From the NCBI RefSeq assembly GCF_900188445.1, contig NZ_FZOR01000001.1, forward strand, positions 434,001-498,000: a DNA stretch of 64,000 bases. The letters are read 5' to 3'. Position numbers and translations under genes: made by a program. Source of the stretch: Actinomadura meyerae. GTDB lineage: Bacteria; Actinomycetota; Actinomycetes; Streptosporangiales; Streptosporangiaceae. Numbering within the stretch: position 1 is the first letter of the stretch; each line of letters starts with the position of its first letter. Shown here in pieces: positions 1-7,865 of the stretch. The notes under the pieces were generated by a model that did not search any database, was not told where the DNA came from, and saw only the letters and a program-made list of their open reading frames with translations.

Positions 1-1175
1 GTCTCGTCGGTGGCCCGCGCCAGCAGCTCGTGAGGTCCGCGGCTGTGCGGCCTCCAGGGGAACTCCCAGCGCGTCCAGCCCCGCGGGTCGGGGCGGTCGA
101 GCAGCCTGGCGCGCCGCCAGGTGGCGCCGCCGTCCACGCTGATCTCGGTGTGCCGGATCCGGCCGGTGCCCGACCAGGACCGGCCGCGCAGGACCTGCGG
201 CGCCGCGGGCAGGGACGCCTCCCAGGGCAGCTCGAAGGCCGACTTGACGTTCGCGCGGGTCACCGGCGGCGATCCCTCCGGCGGGTAGCCGGGGCCGAAG
301 AGCCGGTAGAAGCGGGTGTTCCACGGGGAGTACAGCGGCTCGGCGGCGACCTGGATGTCCCCGAGCCACTTGATGGAGGCGATGCCCGTCCAGGACGGCA
401 CGACCAGCCGGACGGGGTACCCGTGGTCGGGCGGGAGCGGGGCGCCGTTCATCTCGTAGGCGAGGAGGACGTCCTTCATCGCCTTGGCGACGGGAAGGGG
501 ACGCCGCACGCGGCCGAGGTTCTCGCCCTTGTCCACATAGTCAGCGTCCAGCCCGCGCGGCAGGATGTCCACGGCCTCGCGGGTAATACCTGCGAGGCGC
601 AGCACGGTGGAGAGCCGGACCCCGCGCCACCGCGCGACGCCGATGGCGCCGAGCTTCCAGGGCGTCCCTGAGACCTGCTGCCCCTGCTGGGAGGTGTAGA
701 ACCCCCGGGCGTTCCCGGTGCATTCGATGAAGGCCGTGATGGTCTCGGAGGGGAGCCGCAGCAGGTCGGCGTAGGAGAACCGGACGGGACGCTCCTCGCC
801 GGGGGAGCCGTGCAGCCCGGTTCCCCACAGCTTGAGCCGCCAGGTGCGCGCGTCGATGCGCGGGGTGGCGACGTGGTTGCGGACGAAGAAGCGGTCGGCG
901 GGGGTGAGCAGGCCCTGGCCGCGCATGGCCTCCCACCGCATCTCGGCGTTGGTCCCGTACGGGATGAACAGCTCGGGAGGCAGCGGCTTCACGATCGCCG
1001 GGCCCTCGTCGGCCGCGCGGGCGCCCGTCGCGGCGGCGGGGAGGGCGGCGGGGACGGCGAGCGCGGCGCCGGCGCCCGCGGACAGGCGCAGCATGCCCCG
1101 CCGGGACAGCGCGCGGACGCTCTCGTAGGCGGCCTCGTCGGTGAGGTCGGGTTCCTTGCCGTTACCGGATCGCAT
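1..1175 (-). CDS. Sulfite-oxidase-like molybdopterin-dependent oxidoreductase, Tat-exported (partial)
   Basis: The reading frame stays open to the left edge, so the C-terminus is missing; about 391 codons are visible. The N-terminus has a twin-arginine signal (SRRGMLRLSAGAGAAL), which implies folded export. The molybdopterin domain carries FIECTGNARGF, whose Cys is the expected molybdenum ligand of the sulfite oxidase family. The visible C-terminal part (HTEISVDGGATWRRARL) matches the Ig-like dimerisation domain of that family. The ATG at 1175 sits directly ahead of the signal peptide. It is divergent from the molybdenum-enzyme maturation operon starting at 1341. The substrate could be sulfite or another oxyanion and cannot be told from sequence. 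Confidence 0.88.
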   Translation of the reverse strand, partial: MRSGNGKEPDLTDEAAYESVRALSRRGMLRLSAGAGAALAVPAALPAAATGARAADEGPAIVKPLPPELFIPYGTNAEMRWEAMRGQGLLTPADRFFVRNHVATPRIDARTWRLKLWGTGLHGSPGEERPVRFSYADLLRLPSETITAFIECTGNARGFYTSQQGQQVSGTPWKLGAIGVARWRGVRLSTVLRLAGITREAVDILPRGLDADYVDKGENLGRVRRPLPVAKAMKDVLLAYEMNGAPLPPDHGYPVRLVVPSWTGIASIKWLGDIQVAAEPLYSPWNTRFYRLFGPGYPPEGSPPVTRANVKSAFELPWEASLPAAPQVLRGRSWSGTGRIRHTEISVDGGATWRRARLLDRPDPRGWTRWEFPWRPHSRGPHELLARATDE

Positions 1176-1340
1176 GGTCCGATGCTCGCGGGCACCAGCC
1201 GTAAAGTCAACTTTCCCTACCTGCATCATATGAATTGTGGCGAACCGGACGAGGCCGCCGAAACGCAAGAGCGCGGGCCATGTGACTTGCGTCTCCCGCC
1301 GAGTAGCCTCGATGCCGTGGGGGAGACGGCGTCGACGACC

Positions 1341-2219
1341 ATGGACCGGGTCGGATCGCCCGCGGAGCTCGCGGGCCTGCTCGACCGGCACGCCTACCTG
1401 TGCGACGAGGGGCTCGCCACGGCGTGCTTCCTCGCGCTGCGGATGGGCCGGCCGCTGTTCCTGGAGGGCGAGGCCGGCGTCGGCAAGACCGAGCTGGCCA
1501 AGACGCTCGCGCGGGCCCTCGGCGCGCCGCTGATCCGGCTCCAGTGCTACGAGGGCCTGGACGCCTCCCAGGCCCTCTACGACTGGGACTTCCCGCGCCA
1601 GCTGCTGCACCTGCGCGCCGCCGAGGCCGCCGGCGTGCACGACGTGGCGCGGCTGGAGGGCGAGCTGTACGACCGGCGGTTCCTGCTGGCCAGGCCGCTG
1701 CTGCGGGCGCTGGAGACCGCGCCGAGCGTCCTGCTGGTGGACGAGCTCGACCGCGCCGACGACGAGTTCGAGGCGTTCCTGCTGGAGGTCCTCAGCGACT
1801 TCACGATCACCGTCCCGGAGCTCGGCACGATCCGGGCCGAGCGGCCGCCGGTGGTCGTGGTCACCTCCAACCGCACCCGCGAGGTGCACGACGCGCTCAA
1901 GCGGCGCTGCCTGTACCACTGGCTGGAGCACCCCTCGTTCGACCGCGAGGTCGCGATCATCAGGCGGCGGCTGCCGGACGCGGCCGAGCGGCTCGCCGGG
2001 CAGGTCGCCCGCGCCGCGCAGCGGATGCGCGGGGCCGGGCTGCTGAAGCCGCCCGGCGTCGCCGAGACCCTCGACTGGACCGAGGCCCTGGTGGCGCTCG
2101 GCGCCCGCGAGCTCGACCCGGCGTCGGCGGCGGTGACGCTGGGCGCCGTGCTCAAGTACCGCGAGGACCAGCAGCGCGTCCTCGGCGGCGGGCTCGGGGC
2201 CCTGCTCAACGGGGGCTGA
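1341..2219 (+). CDS. MoxR/CoxD-like AAA+ ATPase
   Basis: A 292-residue AAA+ ATPase with Walker A GEAGVGKT (about residues 43-50), Walker B VLLVDELDRAD and sensor region VVVTSNRTREVHDALKRR. Proteins of this type act with a VWA partner as a chaperone pair that helps insert or activate the metal centre of CO-dehydrogenase-type molybdenum hydroxylases. The next gene encodes that partner. I chose the ATG because homologues begin close to the GSPAELAGLL segment; an in-frame GTG at 1317 is the alternative, and neither start has a strong ribosome site. The frame runs open far upstream, but that extension is not protein-like. Confidence 0.88.
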   Translation: MDRVGSPAELAGLLDRHAYLCDEGLATACFLALRMGRPLFLEGEAGVGKTELAKTLARALGAPLIRLQCYEGLDASQALYDWDFPRQLLHLRAAEAAGVHDVARLEGELYDRRFLLARPLLRALETAPSVLLVDELDRADDEFEAFLLEVLSDFTITVPELGTIRAERPPVVVVTSNRTREVHDALKRRCLYHWLEHPSFDREVAIIRRRLPDAAERLAGQVARAAQRMRGAGLLKPPGVAETLDWTEALVALGARELDPASAAVTLGAVLKYREDQQRVLGGGLGALLNGG

Positions 2220-2222
2220 GCC

Positions 2223-3347
2223 GTGCGGCGGGACGTGACCGAGACGCTGGTCGGGTTCGCCCGGACGCTGCGCGCGGCGGGCGGCGCGGCCGACCCCGAG
2301 CGCGTCCAGGCGATGCTGGCGGCGCTCGACCACCTCGACGTCCTCGACCCGAAGGACGTGTACTGGGCGGGCCGGCTGACGCTGTGCGCCGACCCCGACG
2401 ACCTCTCCCGCTACGACCGGTGCTTCGCCGCGTACTTCTCCGGCGCGACCGCGCGGCCGGGGCGGCGCACGCCGCCGCCGGTGGTCGTGCGCCGGATGGC
2501 CGTGCCCGACGCGGCCGCGCCGCCCGGCGCGCGGGAGGACGGAGACCTGACGGCGGCCACGGCCAGCGCGACCGAGGTGCTCCGCGACCGGGACGTGGCG
2601 CGGCTGAGCGCAGCCGAGCGCGCCGAGGTCGCCCGGCTCATCGCGCTGCTGGACGCCGGAGGGCAGCGGCGCAGGTCGCGCCGGTTCGCCCCGGCGCCGG
2701 CGGGGCGGCTCGATCCCGCCCGGACGGTCCGCGAGACGCTGCGGCGCGGCGGCGAGACGTCCCTGCTGCGGCACCGGGCGCACCGCACCCGCCCGCGCCG
2801 GGTCGTGCTGATCGTGGACGTCAGCGGGTCGATGAGCCCCTACGCCGACGCGCTGCTGCGGTTCGCGCACGCCGCCGCCCGGTCCGGCGGCCGCGACGTG
2901 GAGGTGTTCAGCGCCGGGACGCGGCTCACCCGCCTCACCCGCGAGCTGCGGCACCGCGACGCGGACGCGGCGATGGCGGCGGCGTCGGCCGCCATCCCGG
3001 ACTGGAGCGGCGGCACCCGGCTCGGCGAGGAGCTGAGGGAGTTCCTCGACCGGTTCGGGCAGCGCGGCCTGGCCCGCGGCGCGGTCGTGGTGATCGCCTC
3101 CGACGGCTGGGAGCGCGGCGACGCGGCGCTGCTCGGCGAGCAGATGGCGCGGCTGAGCCGGCTCGCGCACCGCGTCGTGTGGGCGAACCCGCACAAGGCG
3201 CGGCCCGGGTACGAGCCGCTGACGGCGGGGATGGCGGCGGCGCTGCCGCACGTCGACGACTTCACCTCCGGGCACAGCCTGGCGGCCCTGGAGGAACTCG
3301 CCCGCATCGTCGCGGGCACCGCGGGAAAGGGGAGCGCTCATGCGTGA
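2223..3347 (+). CDS. CoxE-like VWA domain protein
   Basis: 374 residues. The C-terminal half is a von Willebrand factor A domain with a complete MIDAS start, DVSGSM (about residues 199-204), followed by the conserved WSGGTRLGE segment with its Thr. The N-terminal half is the usual CoxE helical region. It starts with GTG three bases after the MoxR stop and overlaps the XdhC-like gene by 8 nt, so the three are almost certainly co-translated. In CO dehydrogenase systems CoxD and CoxE cooperate in maturing the Mo-Cu or Mo site; that role here is inferred from family and gene order. Confidence 0.88.
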   Translation: MRRDVTETLVGFARTLRAAGGAADPERVQAMLAALDHLDVLDPKDVYWAGRLTLCADPDDLSRYDRCFAAYFSGATARPGRRTPPPVVVRRMAVPDAAAPPGAREDGDLTAATASATEVLRDRDVARLSAAERAEVARLIALLDAGGQRRRSRRFAPAPAGRLDPARTVRETLRRGGETSLLRHRAHRTRPRRVVLIVDVSGSMSPYADALLRFAHAAARSGGRDVEVFSAGTRLTRLTRELRHRDADAAMAAASAAIPDWSGGTRLGEELREFLDRFGQRGLARGAVVVIASDGWERGDAALLGEQMARLSRLAHRVVWANPHKARPGYEPLTAGMAAALPHVDDFTSGHSLAALEELARIVAGTAGKGSAHA

Positions 3348-4464
3348 CGTGCTCGGCGACATCACCGGCTGGTACGCCTCGGGGGAGACGTTCGGTCTCG
3401 CGACCGTCGTGCACACCTTCCGCAGCGCGCCGCGCCCGCCGGGCGCCGCGATGGCGGTGTCGGCGGGCGGCGAGGTGGCGGGGAGCGTGTCCGGCGGCTG
3501 CGTGGAGGGCGCCGTGTACGAGCTGGCGCAGTCGGTGCTGGAGACCGGGACGCCGGTCGTCCAGCGGTACGGGGTGAGCGACGACGACGCGTTCGCCGTC
3601 GGGCTGACCTGCGGCGGCATCCTGGACGTGCTGGTGGAGCCGGTCGGCCCCGCCGCCTTCCCCGAGTTCCCCAAGGTCGCGGCGGCGATCGAGCGGCACG
3701 AGCCGGTCGCGGTCGCCACCGTGGTCGCCGGGCCGGGCCGCATCGGCGCCCGCCGCGTCGTGTGGGCCGACCGCGCCTCCGGCTCGCTCGCGCCCGGCGA
3801 GCCGCACGCCGCCCGCCTCGACGCGGCGGTCGACGACGACGCGCGCGGCATGCTCGCGCAGGGCCTCACCGGGCAGCGGCACTACGGGCCGGAGGGCGAG
3901 CGGCGGCTGGACGACCTGTCGGTGTTCGTCCACTCGTTCGCGCCGCCGCCGCGGCTGCTGGTGTTCGGCGCGATCGACTTCGCCGCGGCCGTCGCCCGGG
4001 TCGGCGCGTTCCTCGGCTACCGGGTGACGGTCTGCGACGCGCGGCCGGTGTTCGCGACGCCGAAGCGGTTCCCCGAGGCCGACGAGGTGGTGGTGAAGTG
4101 GCCGCACAAGTTCCTGGAGGAGGAGCGCGGCACCATCGACGGGCGCACCGCGATCTGCGTGCTGACCCACGACCCCAAGTTCGACGTGCCGCTGCTGGAG
4201 GTGGCGCTGCGCACCGACGCCGGCTACATCGGCGCGATGGGGTCGCGCCGCACCCACGACGACCGGCTCGCCCGGCTGCGCGAGGCCGGGCTGACCGAGG
4301 CCGAGCTGGGCCGGCTCCGCTCGCCGATCGGCCTGGACCTCGGCGCGCGGACGCCGGAGGAGACGGCGGTGTCGATCGCGGCGGAGCTGGTCCAGCTCCG
4401 CTGGGGCGGTTCGGGGCGCCCGCTCACCGACACCACCGGCCGGATCCACGCCGACGCGCCCTGA
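3340..4464 (+). CDS. XdhC/CoxI family molybdenum-hydroxylase maturation protein
   Basis: 374 residues, two domains. The N-terminal XdhC_CoxI domain contains SGGCVEGAVYELA and GLTCGGILDVLVEP; the C-terminal Rossmann domain contains RLLVFGAIDFAAAVAR and YIGAMGSRRTHDDR, all typical of the family. XdhC proteins bind molybdenum cofactor, protect it and deliver it, usually after sulfuration, to xanthine-dehydrogenase-type enzymes. The usual GAxH nucleotide-binding segment reads GAID here, a minor deviation. Its partner enzyme is probably the three-subunit hydroxylase at 16210-20096, since no structural subunit lies next to it. Confidence 0.9.
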   Translation: MRDVLGDITGWYASGETFGLATVVHTFRSAPRPPGAAMAVSAGGEVAGSVSGGCVEGAVYELAQSVLETGTPVVQRYGVSDDDAFAVGLTCGGILDVLVEPVGPAAFPEFPKVAAAIERHEPVAVATVVAGPGRIGARRVVWADRASGSLAPGEPHAARLDAAVDDDARGMLAQGLTGQRHYGPEGERRLDDLSVFVHSFAPPPRLLVFGAIDFAAAVARVGAFLGYRVTVCDARPVFATPKRFPEADEVVVKWPHKFLEEERGTIDGRTAICVLTHDPKFDVPLLEVALRTDAGYIGAMGSRRTHDDRLARLREAGLTEAELGRLRSPIGLDLGARTPEETAVSIAAELVQLRWGGSGRPLTDTTGRIHADAP

Positions 4465-4482
4465 CGGCACTACCCTCGCGGG

Positions 4483-5076
4483 ATGACGTTGCACCGCGCG
4501 GTGTCCCCGGCGGGCCTGCTGCTCGCGGCCGGGGAGGGCAGCCGGCTCGGGCGGCCCAAGGCGACCCTGGAACTGGACGGCGAGCGCCTGGTCGACCGCG
4601 GCGTCCGCATGCTGCGGGACGGGGGCTGCACCCCGGTCCTGGTGGTGGCGGGCGCGGCGCAGATCGAGGTGATCGGCGCCGTCGTCGTCCCGAACCCGGG
4701 CTGGCGCGACGGCATGGGCTCCTCGCTGCGCACCGGGCTCGCCGCGCTGCCGCCCGCCTGCCCGGCCGTGGTGGTCGCGCTCGTCGACCAGCCGCTCGTC
4801 ACCGCGGCCGCGGTCCGGCGGCTGGTCGCCGCGTACGAGGCGGGCGCCGCCATCGCGGTCGCGACCTACGGGGGAGCGCCGCGCAACCCCGCGCTGCTGA
4901 GCGCGGAGCACTTCGCGGGCGTCGCGGAGGCGGCGGTCGGCGACCAGGGCGCGCGCGGCTACCTGCGGGCCCACCCGGAGCTGGTCACCGAGGTCCCGTG
5001 CGACGACGTGGCGGCGCCCGACGACATCGACACGCCGGACGACCTGGAGGCGTTCACCCGCCGCGAGCCTCGCTGA
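4483..5076 (+). CDS. MocA-like molybdenum cofactor cytidylyltransferase family protein
   Basis: 197 residues with the nucleotidyltransferase signature LLAAGEGSRLGRPKATLELDG at the N-terminus and VVALVDQPLVTAAAV in the middle. This is the MobA/MocA fold that adds CMP to molybdopterin to make the dinucleotide cofactor used by xanthine-dehydrogenase-type enzymes, or GMP in related enzymes. Position right after the XdhC-like gene favours the CMP (MocA) role. The ATG is 18 nt after the preceding stop. Its 3-prime end overlaps the converging MarR gene by 23 nt. Confidence 0.85.
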   Translation: MTLHRAVSPAGLLLAAGEGSRLGRPKATLELDGERLVDRGVRMLRDGGCTPVLVVAGAAQIEVIGAVVVPNPGWRDGMGSSLRTGLAALPPACPAVVVALVDQPLVTAAAVRRLVAAYEAGAAIAVATYGGAPRNPALLSAEHFAGVAEAAVGDQGARGYLRAHPELVTEVPCDDVAAPDDIDTPDDLEAFTRREPR

Positions 5077-5524
5077 CCGCGCGCTCGTAGGCCAGCAGCG
5101 TGTCGATGAACATCCGGCGTTGCGCGGGCGTGAGCGGCTCCAGGGCGGTGCGCCAGGCGCCGGCGCCGCGGCCGAGCCACCCGTTGATCGCGGGCAGGTG
5201 CTCGTCGGCGACGCTGACGATGGTGCGGCGCCGGTCGGCGGGGTCCTCGCGGCGCAGCAGGATGCCCTGCCGGCTGAGGTCGCCGACCATCAGGCTCACC
5301 GTCGCGGGCGCCACCTCCAGCCGGGCGGCCAGCGCGTTCACCGTGAGCGGGCCGTCGAACAGCAGGTAGGCGAGCAGCGACAGGTGCCGGGGCGCGAGGT
5401 CGAAGGCGGCCAGCTCGGCCGGCACCTTGATCTTCTTGGCCGCGGAGACCAGCCGCGGCATCAGCATCAGCATCGTCCGGATGCCGTCGTCGACGTCCGG
5501 CCCGGCGCTCTCTTCGGTTGACAT
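5054..5524 (-). CDS. MarR family transcriptional regulator
   Basis: About 156 residues. A winged helix-turn-helix runs through LSLLAYLLFDGPLTVNALAA and VAPATVSLMVGDLSRQGIL, followed by the wing DPADRRRTIVSV that is diagnostic of MarR. I prefer the ATG at 5524 over an in-frame TTG at 5539 because GAAAGCAGAG lies upstream at ribosome-site distance. The gene diverges from the deazaflavin-hemerythrin gene, with an AT-rich palindrome in the gap, so it probably represses itself and that neighbour. The effector is unknown. Confidence 0.88.
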   Translation of the reverse strand: MSTEESAGPDVDDGIRTMLMLMPRLVSAAKKIKVPAELAAFDLAPRHLSLLAYLLFDGPLTVNALAARLEVAPATVSLMVGDLSRQGILLRREDPADRRRTIVSVADEHLPAINGWLGRGAGAWRTALEPLTPAQRRMFIDTLLAYERAVSEARGG

Positions 5525-5543
5525 TGGCTCTGCTTTCAAAATA

Positions 5544-5559
5544 GCTTTGTTCTCAAAGC
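5544..5559. promoter_or_regulatory. Palindromic operator for the MarR regulator
   Basis: GCTTTG-TTCT-CAAAGC is a perfect 6-bp inverted repeat in an AT-rich patch that stands out against the surrounding GC. A further partial half-site (TGCTTTC) precedes it at 5531. It lies in the divergent gap between the MarR gene and the gene at 5602, where MarR proteins usually bind. Confidence 0.55.
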
Positions 5560-5601
5560 AAATGCGTCCCTGATCGCGTCCAGAATAGGAGTGCCGCGTC
5601 C

Positions 5602-6498
5602 ATGAGCGACTGGAACCGGCAGGTCATCGAGGAGTTCCGGGCCGGCGGGGGGCGGGTCGGCGGGCCCTTCGAGGGGGCCGACCTGCTCCTGCTCACCAGC
5701 ACGGGCAGGAAGACCGGCGCGCCGCACACCACACCGCTCGGCTACATGGCGGACGGAGACCGGCTGATCGTGTTCGCCTCCAACGCGGGGCTGCCGCACG
5801 ACCCCGCGTGGTACCACAACGTCCGCGCCGACCCGCGCGTCACCGTCGAGGTCGGCACCGAGACCTTCGAGGGCGTCGCCCTCCCCGTCGCGGGCGACGA
5901 GCGCGACCGGCTGTACGCGCGGCAGGGCGAGCGCGTCCCCGCCTACGCCGACTACCAGCGGCGGACGAGCCGCGTCATCCCGGTCGTCGCCCTCCACCGC
6001 GGCCACCTGGACGGGCGGGGCGCCGCCATCGGCGACGAGCTGGTCAGGATCCACGACGACCTGCGCGCCCGGCTGGCGGACCTGCGCGCCGACGTCGACG
6101 CCTTCTACGCGGGCCCCGGCTCCGACCGCGTCCCCGGCGGCGTCTCCGAAGGCGCCTCCGACCTCGCGCGGCAGCTCCGCGAGCACTGCGTCTCCGTCTG
6201 CGACGTCCTCGGCGAGCACCACGACAACGAGGAGGCGCGCGCCTTCCCCCGCCTGGAGACCGAGTTCCCCGGCCTCGCCCCGGTGATCACCCGCCTGCGG
6301 CGCGAGCACGTCACCGTCACCGAGAACCGGCGGAGGCTCCAGGCCGTGCTGGACGACGCCGGCTCCCGCGACCCGGGCGAGGTCCGCGCGGAGCTCGACC
6401 GGATCACCGCCGAACTCGACGCCCATTTCGCCTACGAGGAGGAGCAGCTCCGCACCCTCATGAACGCCGTCGGCCCGTTCTGGGGGCGCGCCCGGTAA
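5602..6498 (+). CDS. Deazaflavin-dependent nitroreductase-family protein fused to a hemerythrin domain
   Basis: 298 residues. Residues about 1-133 match the DDN family of F420-dependent oxidoreductases (TGRKTGAPHTTPLGYMADGD, SNAGLPHDPAWYHNVRADPR). Residues about 145-295 match a hemerythrin/HHE four-helix domain with iron-ligand-type His/Glu motifs (HDDL, EHHDNEE, RREHV, HFAYEE). The fusion suggests an F420-using reductase coupled to an oxygen- or iron-binding module, for instance in redox stress. AGGAG lies about 10 nt before the ATG. It diverges from the MarR gene and is probably its target. Confidence 0.88.
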   Translation: MSDWNRQVIEEFRAGGGRVGGPFEGADLLLLTSTGRKTGAPHTTPLGYMADGDRLIVFASNAGLPHDPAWYHNVRADPRVTVEVGTETFEGVALPVAGDERDRLYARQGERVPAYADYQRRTSRVIPVVALHRGHLDGRGAAIGDELVRIHDDLRARLADLRADVDAFYAGPGSDRVPGGVSEGASDLARQLREHCVSVCDVLGEHHDNEEARAFPRLETEFPGLAPVITRLRREHVTVTENRRRLQAVLDDAGSRDPGEVRAELDRITAELDAHFAYEEEQLRTLMNAVGPFWGRAR

Positions 6499-6500
6499 CC

Positions 6501-6512
6501 ACGGCCGGCCGT
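6501..6512. terminator. Short palindrome between converging genes
   Basis: ACGGCCGGCCGT is a perfect 12-bp palindrome filling most of the 20-nt gap between two converging stop codons. It could end transcription in both directions, but it has no loop or T-tract, so this is weak. Confidence 0.25.
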
Positions 6513-6518
6513 CCAGGG

Positions 6519-7739
6519 TCAGGGCGCCGGGAGGACGCTCTCGTCCAGCGCGCCGCAGTCGACCGCGCGGCGCAGCCGGGCCGTCAGCGCCTTGATCGTG
6601 GCGGGCTCGTCCAGGAAGCCGCTCGCGCCGCCCGCCGCCTGCTCGTGCCACGCCCGGACCCGCCCGATGACCTCGTCGGCGCCGGTCAGGTGGAACGCGT
6701 ACACGGCCGCGTACCGGCTCGGCAGGTGCGCGGGGTGCAGGTCCCAGCCCTGGTAGAAGCCGTGCGCCAGCGAGTGCCGGACGTGCGCCGCGTGCGCCGC
6801 CCAGGCCGCGTTGACCTCGTCGGGCCCGTCGTTGCGGGGGACGACGTTGGTGGAGCCGTCCGACAGCCGCACCCCGGTCCCGGCGAGCGACACCTGCATC
6901 AGGTGGCGGGCGAAGTCGCACGCCGGGTGGTCGAGCCGCTGCTCGTGCGGCGGCAGCCCCAGCGCGGCGGTGTAGTCGAACACGCCGAAGTGCGCGGCGG
7001 TGACGCGGCCCTGCGCGGCCTCGACGAGCGGGCCGAGCCCGACCCGCCCCTCCGCGTGGTCGATGAGCGACTGCGGCGTCTCGACCTGGAGCTCGAACCG
7101 CAGGATGCCCTGCGGCAGCCCGAGCGCGCCCTCCAGCCGGTCGAGGAACTCGGTGAACAGCCGGACGTGCTCCACGCTCAGCACCTTCGGGAAGGTGATC
7201 GTGAACCCGCCGGGCAGCCGGCCGAGCCGGTCGCGCAGCGCGGTGAGGAACCCGTCCAGCGTCCGCATCGCCCGCTCGTGGCCGCCGTCGGCGAACGACT
7301 TCACCCGCAGCCCCCAGTAGTGGGGGAGGCCCTTCACCTGGTACGCGGCGGCGACGGCCTCCACGACCTGCGCGACGTGCGCGTCCTCCTCGGCGTCCTC
7401 GCGCACGCCGTAGCCGTCCTCGAAGTCGATCCGCAGGTCCTCGACCGGCTCGGCGGCGAGCTTGGCGGCGACCCGCTCCCGCACAGGCCCGGCCAGCTCC
7501 GGGTCGAGGCCGAACGCGGCGCCGAACGACCCGGCGCCGGGCGTGTGCGTGTTCAGCAGCCGCAGGGCCTCCGCGCCGAAGTCGGCGGGCGTCGAGCGGG
7601 AGAACCGGTCGGCGGGCACGTACACGGTGTGCACCGGCTGCCGGCCCTCCGCGCCGCCGGGGAAGCGCTCGCCGTGCGCGTCGCGGGCGGCGGCGATGCG
7701 CGCGGACAGGTCGTCGAACGAGGACACACTGAAGTTCAC
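6519..7739 (-). CDS. DUF6986 family aldolase-like protein (HpcH/HpaI-type TIM barrel)
   Basis: About 406 residues. HTVYVPADRFS, DLRIDFEDGYGVREDAEED and LRFELQVETPQSL mark the DUF6986 branch of the HpcH/HpaI/citrate-lyase-beta superfamily, in which the acidic residues ligate a divalent metal. These enzymes make or break C-C bonds of oxo-acids or CoA esters; the substrate of this branch is not settled to my knowledge. The GTG at 7739 is used; an upstream in-frame TTG at 7757 is less likely. It is the distal gene on the strand carrying the AllFGH-like genes, so a role in downstream carbon processing is possible. Confidence 0.75.
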   Translation of the reverse strand: MNFSVSSFDDLSARIAAARDAHGERFPGGAEGRQPVHTVYVPADRFSRSTPADFGAEALRLLNTHTPGAGSFGAAFGLDPELAGPVRERVAAKLAAEPVEDLRIDFEDGYGVREDAEEDAHVAQVVEAVAAAYQVKGLPHYWGLRVKSFADGGHERAMRTLDGFLTALRDRLGRLPGGFTITFPKVLSVEHVRLFTEFLDRLEGALGLPQGILRFELQVETPQSLIDHAEGRVGLGPLVEAAQGRVTAAHFGVFDYTAALGLPPHEQRLDHPACDFARHLMQVSLAGTGVRLSDGSTNVVPRNDGPDEVNAAWAAHAAHVRHSLAHGFYQGWDLHPAHLPSRYAAVYAFHLTGADEVIGRVRAWHEQAAGGASGFLDEPATIKALTARLRRAVDCGALDESVLPAP

Positions 7740-7800
7740 CCCGCCATGATCCCCCAACCGCCGCCCGCCGGGGAACCGGTCGCGGCGGAATCGGCGGCGT

Positions 7801-7860
7801 CCGGAGCGGCGGTGTCCGGAGCGGCGGTGTCCGGAGCGGCGGTGTCCGGAGCGGCCCCGC
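7801..7860. repeat. 15-bp tandem repeat, three perfect copies and one partial
   Basis: CCGGAGCGGCGGTGT occurs three times in direct succession (7801-7845) and a fourth time with a changed end (7846-7860). It lies between two leftward genes, just upstream of the DUF6986 gene. It may be slippage-prone sequence or a spacer; no binding site is recognised. Confidence 0.8.
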
Positions 7861-7865
7861 CCGGG

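Noticed and set aside
810..1340. N-terminal extension of the MoxR ATPase
   Set aside because: It is antisense to the sulfite oxidase gene and has no conserved residues.
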